From the NCBI GenBank assembly GCA_019614645.1, contig JABWDB010000031.1, forward strand, positions 558,001 through 622,000: 64,000 nt of DNA, written 5' to 3'. Below are positions 45,590 to 58,929 of the stretch, piece by piece. The DNA is from Stratiolaelaps scimitus. Taxonomy: Eukaryota > Arthropoda > Arachnida > Mesostigmata > Laelapidae. Every line of letters begins with the position of its first letter. Position 1 is the stretch's first letter. Made by a program: the position numbers and the translations under genes. The notes beneath the pieces are model-generated. The model was not told the origin of the DNA, searched no databases, and was given only the letters and a program-made list of their open reading frames with translations.

Positions 45590-45617
45590 TCCTTCTTTCT
45601 TTCTTTCTTTCTTTCCC
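45590..45617. repeat. (TTTC)n tract at a splice acceptor
   Basis: Six or seven TTTC units form an unusually long pyrimidine tract just before the CATTAG acceptor at 45636, supporting that the first recognised ZIP exon is internal to the transcript. Confidence 0.7.
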
Positions 45618-45678
45618 TGCTGCCTCGTCACATTAGGGGGCGTTCACGGACGCGAAGTTCTTCGGGAAATCTACCGCG

Positions 45679-48600
45679 ATGTCGGCCGACACATTGCTCG
45701 ATGGAGGGGACGTTGCTGTCAACGACGGTGGAGGAGACACCTGGATGAAGCCGAACACGGCTAAGCTCTTCATTGCCATCGGACTGTTTTGTGGAACGAT
45801 GCTGTTCGCATCGATTCCGGTGCTTCTGTCTCGGCGGTCGCAAAGTCGCCAAGGTATGGTTCGACACGTCCTGACGGGACTGTCCTGCCTTGGCGGTGGG
45901 GTATTTCTCGCGACGTGCTTCCTGCATCTGATACCGGAGGCGACGGAGAAAATGAACGCGGCACTCGTTGACGCGAAGATTTCAATCGATTTCCCACTGC
46001 CGTACGCGATCATCATAGCCGGATTCCTGCTCGTCCTCCTGTTGGAACAGGTGAGAATAGAGATCATATCGGTTTACAATAGAGCAAACCTGTTCGTTGG
46101 TTCTTTTGTCATGTGACTGATGATATCAGCATCATTCAGCGCGTTTAATACGCGAATGTATTAAAGAGAAATATGTTTTGCCTCTATATGTTAAACAGGT
46201 AAAAGGTAAAGCTTTATTGGCTTCTTATTAAAGGAACTGCAATTGTTACAATGCTTAAGTTCTCTTATATGTGTATCACGAACCTGCCACCCTGGGCCTT
46301 CACATCCAGAGGCTTAGCCCTCCAAGCTGGCGCGCTGATGGCAATATGTATTGACAAATATGCCTATAACGTGTTGATTAGTGGCTGAGTGAATACAGTT
46401 TAATTTCAAGATATAATAGCGGGTATAATAGCGTCATATAATAATGTCAAGGTGTAATAGCGGGTTTCGTTTGTCTATTTAGACGAAGTATTGGGGTGAA
46501 TGGAGGATACCGCAAGTAGTTATCATTTGTGTTGGTCATGCTGTATTGTATATCTGGGTAATGCTGTATTCCTTTCAACGATCTCACTCTTCGTGTCTTC
46601 GTCTGCTGTTCATTGCATGATAGGTTATCCATTCGTGTCACCACGGTCATGGTCACAGTCACCATCCAGCGCCTCCCAGAGAAGATGATCAAGGCCCTGC
46701 GCCAGTACCCAACTACGGGAGTATCCACAGGAATGAGCTGGACGCGGCTGAACGACAGGCCAATGGAGAGGTCGGTGGTTCTGCTCGACCCGATGAACCG
46801 TCGGGGACTGCCATCAAGGTTGTCAGCGTCGTCCGAAACGATCGAGATGATTCTCAAGGGCCTGAGAATGAAGTTCGCCTCGTTGTTGAGGACGACGGTG
46901 CACAATCCCAAGATGGTCCTTCGGGTGTTAATGGGGTCCCAACTTATCCATACTCCTCCAGCTTTCTCGGCGGCGCCGACAGAAACGGCAGCATGAACAA
47001 ACCCGTTGGGGTACGACGGTGGCAACTCAATCTCTTCTTTTTCTCTATCAATCTCTGCTTTGAAACTCTGCCTCTCGCTGTTTGGCCCCACCCTTCCACA
47101 TATTTATATGTATTGCAAGCTGTCGTTCACATGTTGTTTCTCTGACTTCGAAATGAGAGAATATTCAGCGCAACCGAGGCTCTCAGCACGTTGTCGTCAT
47201 TGCCATCATCGATCAATGGCATCTGTTAAATGTTGGCTGAGAGTCAGCCTGAATACCATTTGACTTAGCGTTCTTAAGGTGTTCCGCAATGTGTGACACT
47301 AACCATAATCACAACTACATACTATGACTTGGAAGTTCTGACGTATCTATCTTTTTCTCTCTCGCTCTCTCTCGCCCTCGCTGGCTGTGGGTGCATGTTT
47401 TACTTGTAGGCTCGGGTAGCACAACGCCTCACAGATACGCACAGTAACGGGGTATAACAACTGAAGCCGGAGTGGTAACAATACACCTCACAGATTGCGG
47501 GACCTATTGCTGTCTGTCTCTGACGGATGAATATCGGTGAAATTTTCACTTTTTGGGGAACGATGAATTCGTGTAGAGATGACAGCCGATGACAAATCGA
47601 ACTCCATGACATATAGAGATCGCGAAACAAATATCAGTGCGAGATGATGCTGATGACGGTAATGGCGACAATGGTGGCGGCGATCATTATTATAACTACT
47701 AGTGATGGATTCATACTTGTACGCATAATTGTGCTCTGGACGACGGTGGGTTCATGTTTGCGTCGAAGTGCACCGAGCGCGATTACCCCTTGGATGCCTC
47801 CAGGGTCGTTAATAGGCTCCGACTTCACTTTTGGGCGTCAGTCAGTGGGGTCCAGAGATCTTTCGGGGGTGGCCTTTTTGGTTTGGGTTCGCTGCATCCA
47901 TTTTTACTCCCATTCCGACTAAGTAAATCTCAGTTGCCTGCGGCTCTGTTTTATTTCTGCGATATCAGGAGAGCCACACAATCCCACCTAGCTCCTATCC
48001 GTGCTCAGACGTCTTTGGACTGAGGTGAATTGGATTTAGAACATTGGAACACCGTAGCGCGATTCGTTTCGAGGAATTACTCTCGCAGCGATGTTTGTCA
48101 CAGAAATCTACACAAGTTCTGAATTGGAATAGATTATGAAATAGTATATCTGGGAAAGGCGCATTTTAGAGGCGATGTGAACCAAACATGACCCTCCCAC
48201 CGGGGACTCACCGCCCTGTACATGAACTACAGCTGTCGTTACGGACTTAACTTGTTTGAACTTCATTAATTTCATAGAATTTCCAGCAGAACTTCGAAAA
48301 TAACCAAGCGGACATGAACTTATTGATCATACAGGTGGAAGCGAATGAACTGGACCAATCACAGTCGGATTCGGACGATGAGGACCGCATGACGACGGTA
48401 TCGATGCACGGTGATCCAGGAAGTCATTCCGCCTTCAGGGCAATTGTCATGGTTTTTGCCTTGTCGCTCCACTCGATTTTCGAAGGAATGGCCATTGGCC
48501 TTCAGGACAGTACTCCACAGGTTGGCATTCATTGATGTTTAATTGCTGGTAATGTTATTATATATGCGTCACAGTTAATGAGTTAGTTAACAAGGCGAGC

Positions 48601-49435
48601 TCGTTGCTCACAAGCTTTCACTGGGCGACGGGCTCACACTATCCAACTCCCAGCGAACCCTTTACTTGTTCGAAGCGTAGATGTTCCACGGGTAAATAGC
48701 AACCACGAATCGAGCTCAGTAGTGCCTCCAATTAAGCGTTGGCTAGCCGACCACAGCGGAATTGATTTGGTGTCGTTGTATTTTTTTTGTTCGACATCGA
48801 TAATATCTTCGATTCTTCCACTGTCGATTAGAATACACAGACAGCTTCTGAACTTATCTGTATCACGTTTCCCGTTTATATTTGCAATGAAGACATTCGC
48901 CCGAATATTCCGCTCATACCTACAACGCCATTTCAGCGTATTTGTTCCAATGTGCTTGTGTGCTTCATTGCCTCATATTGTGTCTGATTGTGTTCAAGTG
49001 TCATTTCGCACACCTCACACACACCATCATCACCAATTCGTTCTCTGATTTTTCAACCCGTTACAGGTGGTTCAGCTGTTCGGAGCGATTGTCGTCCACA
49101 AGTGCGTTATCGCCATCACCCTGTCGACGAATCTCGTCAGCTCAAGCACTCGATTGGGTCACTGCGCGGTTTTCTCGTGTCTGTCGGTCTTCGCTGCCAT
49201 GGCGCCCATCGGCATTGGAATCGCAATCGGTATCGATGGCGCACCGCCAATGGTCAACGGCGTTTTGCAGTGTGTGGCAGCGGGCACCTTCGTGTACATA
49301 ACGTTCTTTGAAATTCTCCCGCACGAACTCAACTCGAGACACACCGAGGGATCTAGGCTGTTCAAAATCTTCATGGTGCTAGTCGGTATCGCGTTGATCA
49401 TTGTGATCATGCTGCGCTTTCCCGATCACGACTGA
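45679..49435 (+). CDS. SLC39A1: ZIP family zinc transporter (SLC39A1/2/3-like, subfamily II)
   Basis: Four coding exons, 45679-46050, 46624-47010, 48335-48520 and 49067-49435, all phase 0, give 437 residues. The product should carry zinc into the cytosol across the plasma membrane. Membrane segments: TM1 near residue 29 (AKLFIAIGLFCGTMLF), TM2 with GGGVFLATCFLHLIPE, TM3 ending FLLVLLLEQ; a large cytosolic loop with a His-rich metal motif at 127-138 (HSCHHGHGHSHH) and acidic stretches; TM4 with the transport signature ALSLHSIFEGMAIGL (H299, E303); TM5 with VVHK (H326); and TM7-8 with FVYITFFEILPHEL. The transcript exon begins at 45637 (AG acceptor) and the frame is open to that point, so upstream coding sequence is possible; I chose the first ATG, in context ACCGCGATG. 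ZIP1 versus ZIP3 cannot be settled here. Intron 1 carries a SINE. Confidence 0.93.
46199..46345 (-). mobile_element. tRNA-derived SINE, family A, copy 2 (ZIP intron 1)
   Basis: The minus strand shows an A-box-like GCCAGCTTGGAGGGC, a B-box-like GGTTCGTGATAC, the body AGAACTTAAGCATTG and a tail CCAATAAAGCTTTACC. The body and tail match the copy in UBA5 intron 5. This copy keeps more of the tRNA-like head. It is antisense to the ZIP gene. Confidence 0.65.
47011..48334 (+). other. ZIP gene intron 2
   Basis: A 1.3-kb intron with GTACGA donor and ATACAG acceptor. It holds a CT-rich tract near 47350-47385 and no recognisable element. Confidence 0.7.
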
Positions 49436-50585
49436 GATCGCGGCTAGCTAGCTAGCTAGCTCGGCCTCGACCTCCCGCTGACGTCATAATGATGATTCTG
49501 AATTACGAAGAAGACTGATTAGTCTACTCTCTTCAAGCGATATGCCAGATGGTGCAGAGCCTATGAACGTAGGTTTCGTAGCATCGATATTGCTCGATCG
49601 TCTAATGAAGGGAGTGCTATGCCTTGGAAGCTATGTGAAATAGGTAGTCGGTGACGAGGTCACTTCATACGAAGTGGGCCGAATGTACAAGACGCTGGGC
49701 GCAGCCTATACCACACGTTCATCAGTAGCCGAACATATTGATTGAGGAAAAATGACAGTATTCGATTGGTTCTTGCCGCTTGAGACCGATGTCTATACAC
49801 CATACATTATTGGGATTTATTGATCAGCTTTATTTGCGTTGGCAGTGCCACTCGACAATACAACGTTGTCCATAGTGGGTTTTGTTTCGAGACGTCGAAT
49901 TGTGCGGGGTCAATCCAACCGAAATCGCTTGGGAACGTTATCCGACTCCGAAACATTTAACGGCGAACGATGCTCGTTGGACGTCAAGACACAGCATTAT
50001 TTTTTTCAGCCTCAAACACGCCTATTGGCTAAATGCAATATCGTCCTGTCTACCAAGCTAAATTACGATTTGGTAATTATAAAAAACGCAATTATCGGCC
50101 CAGTTTTCACAGGCTATACTACATCTCTGGCCGAAAACGACCTTACTATTAATTGATTGCACCACGACGAAGAACACGATACACTTAAAACCGCTCGAAG
50201 TCGTTTGAAATCGTCGTAGGAGATACTTGAGATTTGATCTAATTATCATCTCAGTGCAAATACCGGATACAAACGGTGTGAACGAAGCAGTGGCGCGAGA
50301 CAGCGAAATTGGCCAATATCGATAAGAGTAGAGGACCAACATGGCGACAAAAGTCAATGGCCAACTAAACATCAATGAGATAAACGAAATAGGACTCCCA
50401 GCAGTTCACTGGCTACCGTCGAAGGATAGTCGTAACAGCGTTGTTGCGAATGATACAATCGCTTTTAAACTGCTTACGAAATATTAGCGAAGATCTAGAT
50501 GCTGCATACATAATGCGCCGTATCATTTTCTACCACGTTGATTTGCCAGAGCTGTTCTAACCTTAGGACGACTCTCTTCTCATGT

Positions 50586-50623
<38 letters not shown>
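50586..50623. repeat. Perfect 38-base palindrome built on (TA)n
   Basis: CCATC, 28 bases of AT repeat, then GATGG: a perfect inverted repeat with unique arms. Confidence 0.85.
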
Positions 50624-50822
50624 GCAAAATCCATTCAGAGGGATCACACAGCTCGTGAGAAGTGTCAAGCCATGAATGGTTGGGTACGCGAGCGAATGTT
50701 GGTTGTTCAAGACGCTCGATGATACTGATAGTGTGAATCGATACAGCGAGTTGGTGAAATCCGAACTGACCGGGACAGAGAAGGCGACGAGAAACAACAC
50801 TCCAACGTGACATTATTATTGG

Positions 50823-50887
50823 TATAATAATAATAATAATAATCATAATAGTAATAATAATAGTAATAATAATAATAATAATAATAC
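50823..50887. repeat. (AAT)n microsatellite
   Basis: AAT trinucleotides with a few substitutions, in non-coding sequence. Confidence 0.9.
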
Positions 50888-52639
50888 TAGTACCTATTAT
50901 TGAGGTCGCCAATGTCGACCGGGAAACGATTGTACAGAAGACGACGACGGCTGGGAGATGTCCGTCGATTGGTTTACGAATAGGATGAATGAGCAGAATG
51001 TGCGCAGACGTACATTATGTCAATGTACAATGTAAATATCAAACTATACAATAGTAGGTGAAACGGACAAGAACTGATGTAATCTCGCTCTGTGTTTTTA
51101 AGCTAGTCGAGGAGCGCTTCACAGTGAGAGAGATTGCAGATGCAATGAGTACAAATGGCTTCCACTGTTTACTAGTTGTTGTTGTTATTATTAAATGTTA
51201 GCTGATCGACGACACGTTCGTCGGGACGTGGCTGGCGTGCGTGGATAACGATATTTGCAAAGGTGACGTTTTGCGGCGCTGTGTGCGTGCGGAGAATATC
51301 GTTGGCTATTATGCCTTACTCTGATAGATGTCAAGCATATACCGATTGACATGACGAGACACACAGTGGCCGCGGCGCGTCCTCTTCGGCATTCGTCAAT
51401 TTTAAAGGGGAATCGTAGCGCGAGTCCATTTGAATGGTAACTGACAAAGCATATGTGTCGTATATGAAGCAAGGTATGGATACGAGGATGAGACTATATT
51501 GATTGATTAATTGATTGATTGATTGATGTGGGCGTCCAGAGCTATTTTTGATATGTCGTCATTTGTCTATTCATTTATTAGAGATCAGTGTGGCAAAGAA
51601 GACCACAATGCACGCCATCTCTGCTGGCCGTTCTTTTGCGGAGCGGGCTCGACTTATTTGGGACACCGTTCATATCACCGTATGAATGAGGGCTATACGC
51701 TTTAAGTCGGCTATCGAACGTGTTGATACGAGAGTTGGAAGCTTTAAGTCGAGTATCTCATAATTGCTCTCGTGGACAAATCAGGGAGGATGTATCATGA
51801 AAAAGTGGCCAAACTATCACTATTTTTCTTCTTCATCCGGAGAAGAGCAAGAAAGCTGAACCCAGAGCGGATATTGCTTAAGGGCGGCATCAGCTTCTGA
51901 GAGCTTCTTTTTTTTCTAACGTGTGTCTGTTAGCAGAAAGTAAAATACAACGCGGCTAAAGGTTAACTAGGTTATATGGGTAAAATATTCTACAGAATTT
52001 GAACGTGAATCTAAAATTATTGGATAGAAGTCATTTAAAATTGCTCCTACTAGAAACTTACTATAGAGACTAAACACAATATCAGATGGCGGATCGACAA
52101 TTATAATGAAGTTGATGAGTAGCTGAGAGGTCCTGTACATATATACATATTGTGTAAAAATGGTATCTATTTTTCGTATTTTTAACCTAACTACGAAGAC
52201 CAAAAATGCAAGTTTAAATATAATATAAAAGTCAGTAAACAATGTACAATGAGTGTGTCTTTATTCCTTCTACATTAACTCACCCAGAGGGATTCACATG
52301 TATATCATAGTTTATCACATGTATATCATAGTGTGTGTGTGTGTGAGGGAAGTTGTGATACGAGCGAGTTGATCGCTGGTGGACAAGTTTCCTTGGTACC
52401 GCTCCGGGTCACCCAGCTGCCAATTTGCAGTATTTACGATCTATATTGAAAACACAATGCACGAACAGGTCACACGGCGACTGCGACGGGTTACGGGCAA
52501 CCTTCTCCGTGACGATCGGTTACCGCGACATCGAGAGAGATCATCTGTATTCCTCTATCTTTTAACTTCGAAGCATCTCGAAGTTTAGGGACGAGGCACT
52601 TTACAATAGGTTTCATCATTTTTGACTTTGTACTTCGTC

Positions 52640-52803
52640 ACGCCAGTTTAGTTTAATTGAACGCCACCAGAATTCGATGTGAACATTTGGTGCCGGTCAG
52701 GATGGTGCCGTCCCTTCCCCACAATGGAGGCAAGCGCTCGTATTTTGCCGGAATCAGCCAGCATGAACACAGATCGCTTATACAAATATTAGCACAATTA
52801 CTT

Positions 52804-52860
<57 letters not shown>

Positions 52861-55248
52861 ATATGTATGTAGATGTATATATATACATATATATATATGC
52901 ACATATATGTAGGTGTTACCACAATCATCGTCTGTACTCTGATCATTGCTGTGGCGCGTGTGTGCCGTCAACTCATAAGCTCTCGTAGAAATATAACAAC
53001 AGTTGCTTCTTGCATACGGATAATTTTCACGCCGAAACTTCGTCTCGTGCATATGAGCTATCCCTATTGTGTCAGGGATGACGATAAATGATCCGAGTTC
53101 AGAGCAGTCAGCATGAGGACCTTCTGAAGTGAACTTTTTCAAACGAAAGATTTCGTTTCGCGCCCTCTTTCTCTCGGCGATCTCTTCATGTTCGTCCCTT
53201 GGATAACTGAGGCATCGTTTATTGCCAACTGCCAAAGTGTTTTGTACAAATGACACGTGTGAGACATTCCGTATGTTTCGAAATCAAGTTTATTTTCTAT
53301 TTTCAAGTATGAAGCTAACTCTGAGGACAATCTGTCCTTGTAGAAGGGATTCTGCCAGAAATCGAATAGTTTTCATCACGGATCGGCTCATTATTAGCAA
53401 ATAATGGCAATTAGCAGTTCTAGTTGTTATAACTAGACATATTAAATGTGGGACACTTCAATTTTCTCTTTTATCGGTGCAAAATCACTAGAGGGGTTTG
53501 ATTACGGCTGGCCGTTGACTGTGCAGTTTCATTCGTTTTGGCCTAAACCACTAATTTGTCTATAACTGTGAAACAGAGTTGAGGGTCGACTCGAGTATCT
53601 TTTCGTCAATCGACGCGTAGCCGATTTTCTTAGGCCGATTATCACAACAAGTCTTCGAAAGAGCGACCCCGATGCCGCGACACCAACCCAAGTTTGTCAC
53701 CGACCAAAAACGGATCGATGCACATCAGTATCGACGATACTGAACATCTCCGAAACCACTATCGTCATCAGAGCTATAGTGCTCCCACAACCGACTTCAG
53801 CGGCCAACTGATTCAGAGAATCTTGTTGATACTGCTGCCGCTCTGTCTGTGTGTACATTTCAACGGGGAGATTTTGTTGCTGGCTGTTATCGTTAGCCTA
53901 AGACGGTCGACTTGGTGTGCTGGCCAGCCGCGGTCATCGGATTATTTACTTTGGTAACGACTAAAGATGAAGATTCTCGTCTACGAGGCTCCTGCAGACT
54001 CTTATGAAAGTTGGTTTGGGGGACTATCCTTTCCTCTGAGACAATCCCCACCGTTGCTGACAAGACGCCCATATATTTCAGCCATTGGTCGAGCTTGAAG
54101 GGTGATTGAACAGAATTCTCGAATTCTAGCAAGATACTCACAATTTCATCGAGGCAAAGGAGGCTATTACAATTCTCTGTAGCACTCAAACAAATCTGAA
54201 AGCTAAAGTACAAGATCTGCTGCGACTAATGCAAAATACTTCGTATCATTTAAGTGATTACTACTTATTCTTAATGAATGCTTCGGATCAGTGGTTCTTG
54301 AACAATTACCTATTTCTACCTAATTGATACCTGTCACGTCACTTATACAACGCATGTCGCCATTTAGTTATAACGCCGCATCGGAAACAGCGTTCTTTTC
54401 GTTGAGCGCTCCCTTCATCTCTTTAAATATTGTCGATGAATTTTCTAACACCCTGTACATGGCCATCATAGCAAGGTAAGCCTGATAATGATGGTCACAG
54501 AACAGCACGCAGTATTTTACGAGCTCGAAAAACATGAATAACTCATATATCTGGAATATGAAAACGTGTCTGGTAGACGCGTACTTCAGAAATAGGTCAA
54601 CGCGACAATTACAGAACAGGTAATTGTATAATTAGTAAGTCTTGGCTAAAATTGCTATTCGGTCACAAACGTACACGGACAGATGAGTTGCCATTATGTA
54701 AGCCCGAATAACGCACCTACAATACACTCCATGTTTTTCGATTTATTTTCCTTCTTGTGTACGGATGGAGGCGACGTACAAGACGACAGAATTGACAGTG
54801 AGGTACATGTTAGTAAATTACAAATACATTTGATTAGCTGCTAAGCTAAGGACCACAGAAGCAAATAAATGGATGAAGTCAAACCAAATATGAATTGATC
54901 ACTTGAAGGGAGATCGCTTTCTTGTTTGGTGAACATCGCCATGATTTCTTTAGACAGTCAGATCATTCTTAATTAGACAGAAGCGGCGCTGGTGGAATTT
55001 GCGGCGTAGCTATAATTGTAGCAGCGGCGTAATTTTCTTCGCGATACAAACAGGACTTGTAGACAATTTGTTTCGAGTTAACGACAAATCGCAAAATATA
55101 TATATATATATATATATATTAGAATGCATTTCCATATGAACTAATGCCAGCGTGTTCTGATGTGGTTTAGTGATACATATAGCTACCGTTGGAGTGGTTC
55201 TACTAAATACAGTCTTATATAATTTATAATAGTACAATAATTATGCAA

Positions 55249-55283
<35 letters not shown>

Positions 55284-57000
55284 TTATTATATACTAAAAT
55301 AAATTCACCCGAAACTCGGAGCAGGATCTATATATATATATATATATAATATAATATAATGTATTTTATTGACATGCATTGTGTGCCTCGGGCCAAAGAT
55401 GAGAGATGACGCCCTCTATTGACAAATATATATAGACATATATTTGTTTGTATTTATATATAATATACTTTTGAAATAAAAAACATCTCAGCAGTGTCAG
55501 TCTAACAAATCACCGTCCAATTGTACTGAACAAACAGATGTATCATATCATATAATTGCTAATTGTTTATTTGGCGATTATCCAAAGAAAATTTGGAAGT
55601 GGACAACTATGTTTTAACTATTTAGTTGTTTGCAATCGCAGCCTTCTTCGTGGGGGCGGGCATCTCACTGCGGGCACGTGATTCGATCCATCGATCCACA
55701 TACGATCAACCGTTACAACTGACCTGTCTTCGTTGCATTGAACGTCCACGATCTCAGAGTATTACATACTATGGACGAAGATCCGCACACCACGAAAAAC
55801 AGCAAATTCGTGATAAGCAAAAATGAAAGATTGGATAACGCCAGCGATTGACTATTCAGCTCTTGCTTCGTCATCTTACGACGCAACGAGTGGCGGGTGC
55901 CGGACAGGGGTGGTGGCCCAGTGGCCTGACACAGTAGTAGTAGCTATTATATATAACGGTCAAGTTCAGGCCAAGCTGTTCGTGACACAAGACAGATTTT
56001 TAGATCTGAAGGTCTCGGTCAAGCTGTACAAGTTAGTTTTTCATTTTGAAAAAAAAAGGAACCATCGCTCTGCTCCACGTCGAGGAAAATGGAAATATTC
56101 ATTCATATGTTGTTGCTGATGCTGTTATTGCTGTAGTCATACCCAATTCATGTGATTATTGTGATTACTATTCATATATACATATATACTCTTATGCATA
56201 TGCAAGATGCGTGGAATTTGTGCTAAGCAAATGACAAAATTGAGTTTTGTCCGAGATCGAAATCCCCGCTTCTAATGATTAGTGATCGTTCAGTGGAATG
56301 AATAATCATTGCGTTGCAAGCATTTTTCCTCATCGAGCTGACACTCAGCTGTTCGCCTACGCCACAGCGGTCCTCACTTAAATTAAGAAACGTATTCTAT
56401 CCTCAGTCTCGTCCGGACGAAGTCATAACACCAACTCTTCATAAGCTCAAATAGACTTCACATTATTTCCCGCACGCTTCTGTCAACTATTTACTAATTT
56501 CTGTACAATGTGCTATCAACAGAGAAATGCCGCATCGTCCTGACGCTGTTAAGTCGAGGAACGAGCGTAAAGAATTGCTACCACCACTAATTATGATGAT
56601 GATGGTGATAAATATAATCATTGCGGCAATAGTCAAAATCGTCGCCAATCAAACGTTATCTAACAAGAGCAGTGTAGGTAACTGCAGCTCAGGCCGTCAC
56701 CTGTTGCCAAACCAGTCATTCGCCAATGCAGGCCGGTCACACTGTCTTGTCACCCACTCGCTGTTGTCGCCGTCGTCCTCCTGAGCCCTGAATCTTCCTG
56801 CTACACCTGAGCTCTTAGCAGCTCTCCCAGCGTTTACGTAGTTTGCGAATGCAGTGCAATGAAGTCGAAATAATAATGTAAGGTCATCATAATAATCAGC
56901 AAGGAGAGATAGAGGCCATCAAGGTAGGCAGAAGAAAGATACAATATAATATATATATATTTATCTGCGCGAGGTGTATGTCTCGCTGCACTTGATATCG
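52640..57000. other. No gene recognised
   Basis: About 4.3 kb of non-coding sequence with TA runs at 52807-52912, about 55096-55119 and 55330-55347, and an AAT run at about 55251-55281. A 42-codon frame at about 54355 ends at a stop overlapping a donor-like GTAAGC; it is not supported further. Confidence 0.4.
52807..52912. repeat. (TA)n / (GTAT)n compound microsatellite
   Basis: A long TA run grading into GTATGTAT and ATACATAT variants. Confidence 0.9.
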
Positions 57001-57079
57001 TCAGCTGGCCATCCCCTCCCCCCGAGACGAGGCTCTCTCTTCATCATTGTCGTTGTCGTCGTCTTCGAAAATTCGGTGG

Positions 57080-57120
<41 letters not shown>

Positions 57121-57900
57121 GGCGGTACTCATTTCTCTTCCACTAACCGGAGTGTAGCGTTACTGCTGCTGCCTGCGGTGATGGTGTTGTTACAGATTAC
57201 AGTCACCCGATTCCGTGATGAACCGCTGCGCGTAAACGCGAGCCCGACAGCCAGAGACCGACGTCGTCGTCGCCGTCATCTTGTCTCGCTCTCGGCTGAT
57301 CCACTGCACTTACTGTGCAGATGTGACACTCGCTCTCCTCACGGTGCAGTGCCTACACTTGCCTATCGCTGTACGGCCGCCAGCGTCTAGGTGCGTTCCA
57401 TGCCGCCGCACCGCTTCTCCAGGACCATTTCTCGCTTCTGAGGTTCGCTGACCGGCGAGCGTTAGCTTATAAAGCCAAAAAGAGAAGAAGAAAAAAATAT
57501 ATATATATATAACAAACGAGCGAGCGAATGAGCGGAACAGAAAGAAAAGCGAGCCGGGCACCGTTATTTAGTGTTAGCGTGTCAGGGAGGCAGAGTCCAG
57601 TTCTCGTGAGGTCGGACAATTCTGGTGATTGAACGGGGAAGTTCGTCCGGGACGGCGGATTCGGATACGCTCGCTCCGACAGAACCGACCATCTCTCTCT
57701 GTCTGGCTGCCTTCCCTCCTGCGGGTCTACGCAATGTCCACCCGGGACCATGTGACCAGTCAGTGTAGAACACTGAGCTAGCCGTCGAAGAGAGAGAGGA
57801 GCGAGCGGGAGCGGTTGGTCGGGTTGCTTCGGTGCCAGCACACCGATGCAAACAACAGAAGTAACAGCGGCAACAGCGGCGGCGTCTGATTAGATCGAAA
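57000..57900. promoter_or_regulatory. GC-rich promoter-like block
   Basis: CpG-rich sequence with a perfect (CT)n tract (57090-57116) and TTATAAAGCC at about 57463. Frames on both strands are open for up to about 175 codons but compositionally biased and unrecognised. Orientation unknown. Confidence 0.3.
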
Positions 57901-58744
57901 AGCTGGAAGATACCCATGTTCTCTTTGTCGTTCAGATGTATATATATGTATGATCTTGTAGTGTTGTTGCTATTACTGTAGTAGTAATTCCTCGTGGTAA
58001 TAGCACGAGACGCTACCACCGCTGGACCCATGCGAGATACAAGACTTCTGCGAACGCCGTTGTTCGTTCGCTTGTCTCGTCTGAGGACAACGGCGCTGGT
58101 GGTGTTGTCCATATGAGGAGGGGCGACGAAGGGCTGTCGTTATATTGTGCTTGATGCTCATTACGTGAGCAATATGCGCAATGCGTTATCGACATTAGAC
58201 TGATGGAGGGAGATTCTTATTTTGGGGTCGAAATGCCATCTGACTCGAGTTACCCCAAATTAAAGGGTTGCTGACCTTGATACGGTGCTCACCAAATCGA
58301 ATGTAAGTATTATATTGAGGGTAGGTAGTGTATGATGAGTTTCAGGTTCGCTCAGCAATCCGGGGTCCCGCTCACCGAATGTGAACTATCGTGTTCATGT
58401 CTAACAGTACCGCGGCGTTTTCCAGCTGTTCGTACTAATCAAATATAGAAATCGGATGAAGTTGTTTAAGATGCAGCCACAGGCTAAACAATAGTGATTC
58501 CTCAACAGCGTAATGAATGATTGTTCATATGCTCGATTATATATATATATATTTGTTCGATTCTGAGTCGTTTCGACACGACAACAACGTAAGCAAATGC
58601 TGGAAATCAACAGGTTTAAGACGCTGACACTCCACTGATAGTGGTGTGTGTGTGTGTGTCTGGGTGCGCGCGCGTGCGTGGTGAGTTGTGGATTTTGGGA
58701 TACGATTTCAACCATGCGTCGACCCTTCAGGTCACACTTTTTTT

Positions 58745-58800
58745 TTCTGAGAGGGGGAAATTTTCGTCAAACGTACGGACACCTCCGGAGAGAGTTATAC
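58745..58800 (-). repeat. Dispersed repeat, copy 2 of a pair
   Basis: Partner of 25700-25775. The minus strand reads SGGVRTFDENFPLSEKK. A poly(T)/poly(A) run borders both copies at the same end. Confidence 0.4.
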
Positions 58801-58929
58801 TACTAACCAAATACGTACAAAATGCTTCATGTCGATATGATTGGAAACCCGTATCGAATCGCTTAGTTACGAGTAGATTGATGCGGACATCGCTGAGTGT
58901 CAGGGACAGGTCACGCACAATTGACGTCC

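Larger units (their letters stand above)
49436..52640. other. ZIP 3' flank and intergenic DNA
   Basis: No gene recognised. An 18-base perfect (GCTA)n palindrome sits at 49443-49460 right after the ZIP stop. Other content: a TA palindrome at 50586-50623, an (AAT)n tract at 50823-50887 and a GATT repeat near 51500-51526. No clear poly(A) hexamer is seen near the ZIP stop. Confidence 0.5.

Noticed and set aside
54355..54480. 42-codon plus frame MSPFSYNAASETAFF...
   Set aside because: The stop codon coincides with a donor-like GTAAGC, which looks exon-like, but no acceptor, partner exon or recognised sequence supports it.
57582..58112. 176-codon minus-strand frame in the GC-rich block
   Set aside because: Low stop density is expected from composition; no domain, splice pattern or start context supports it.
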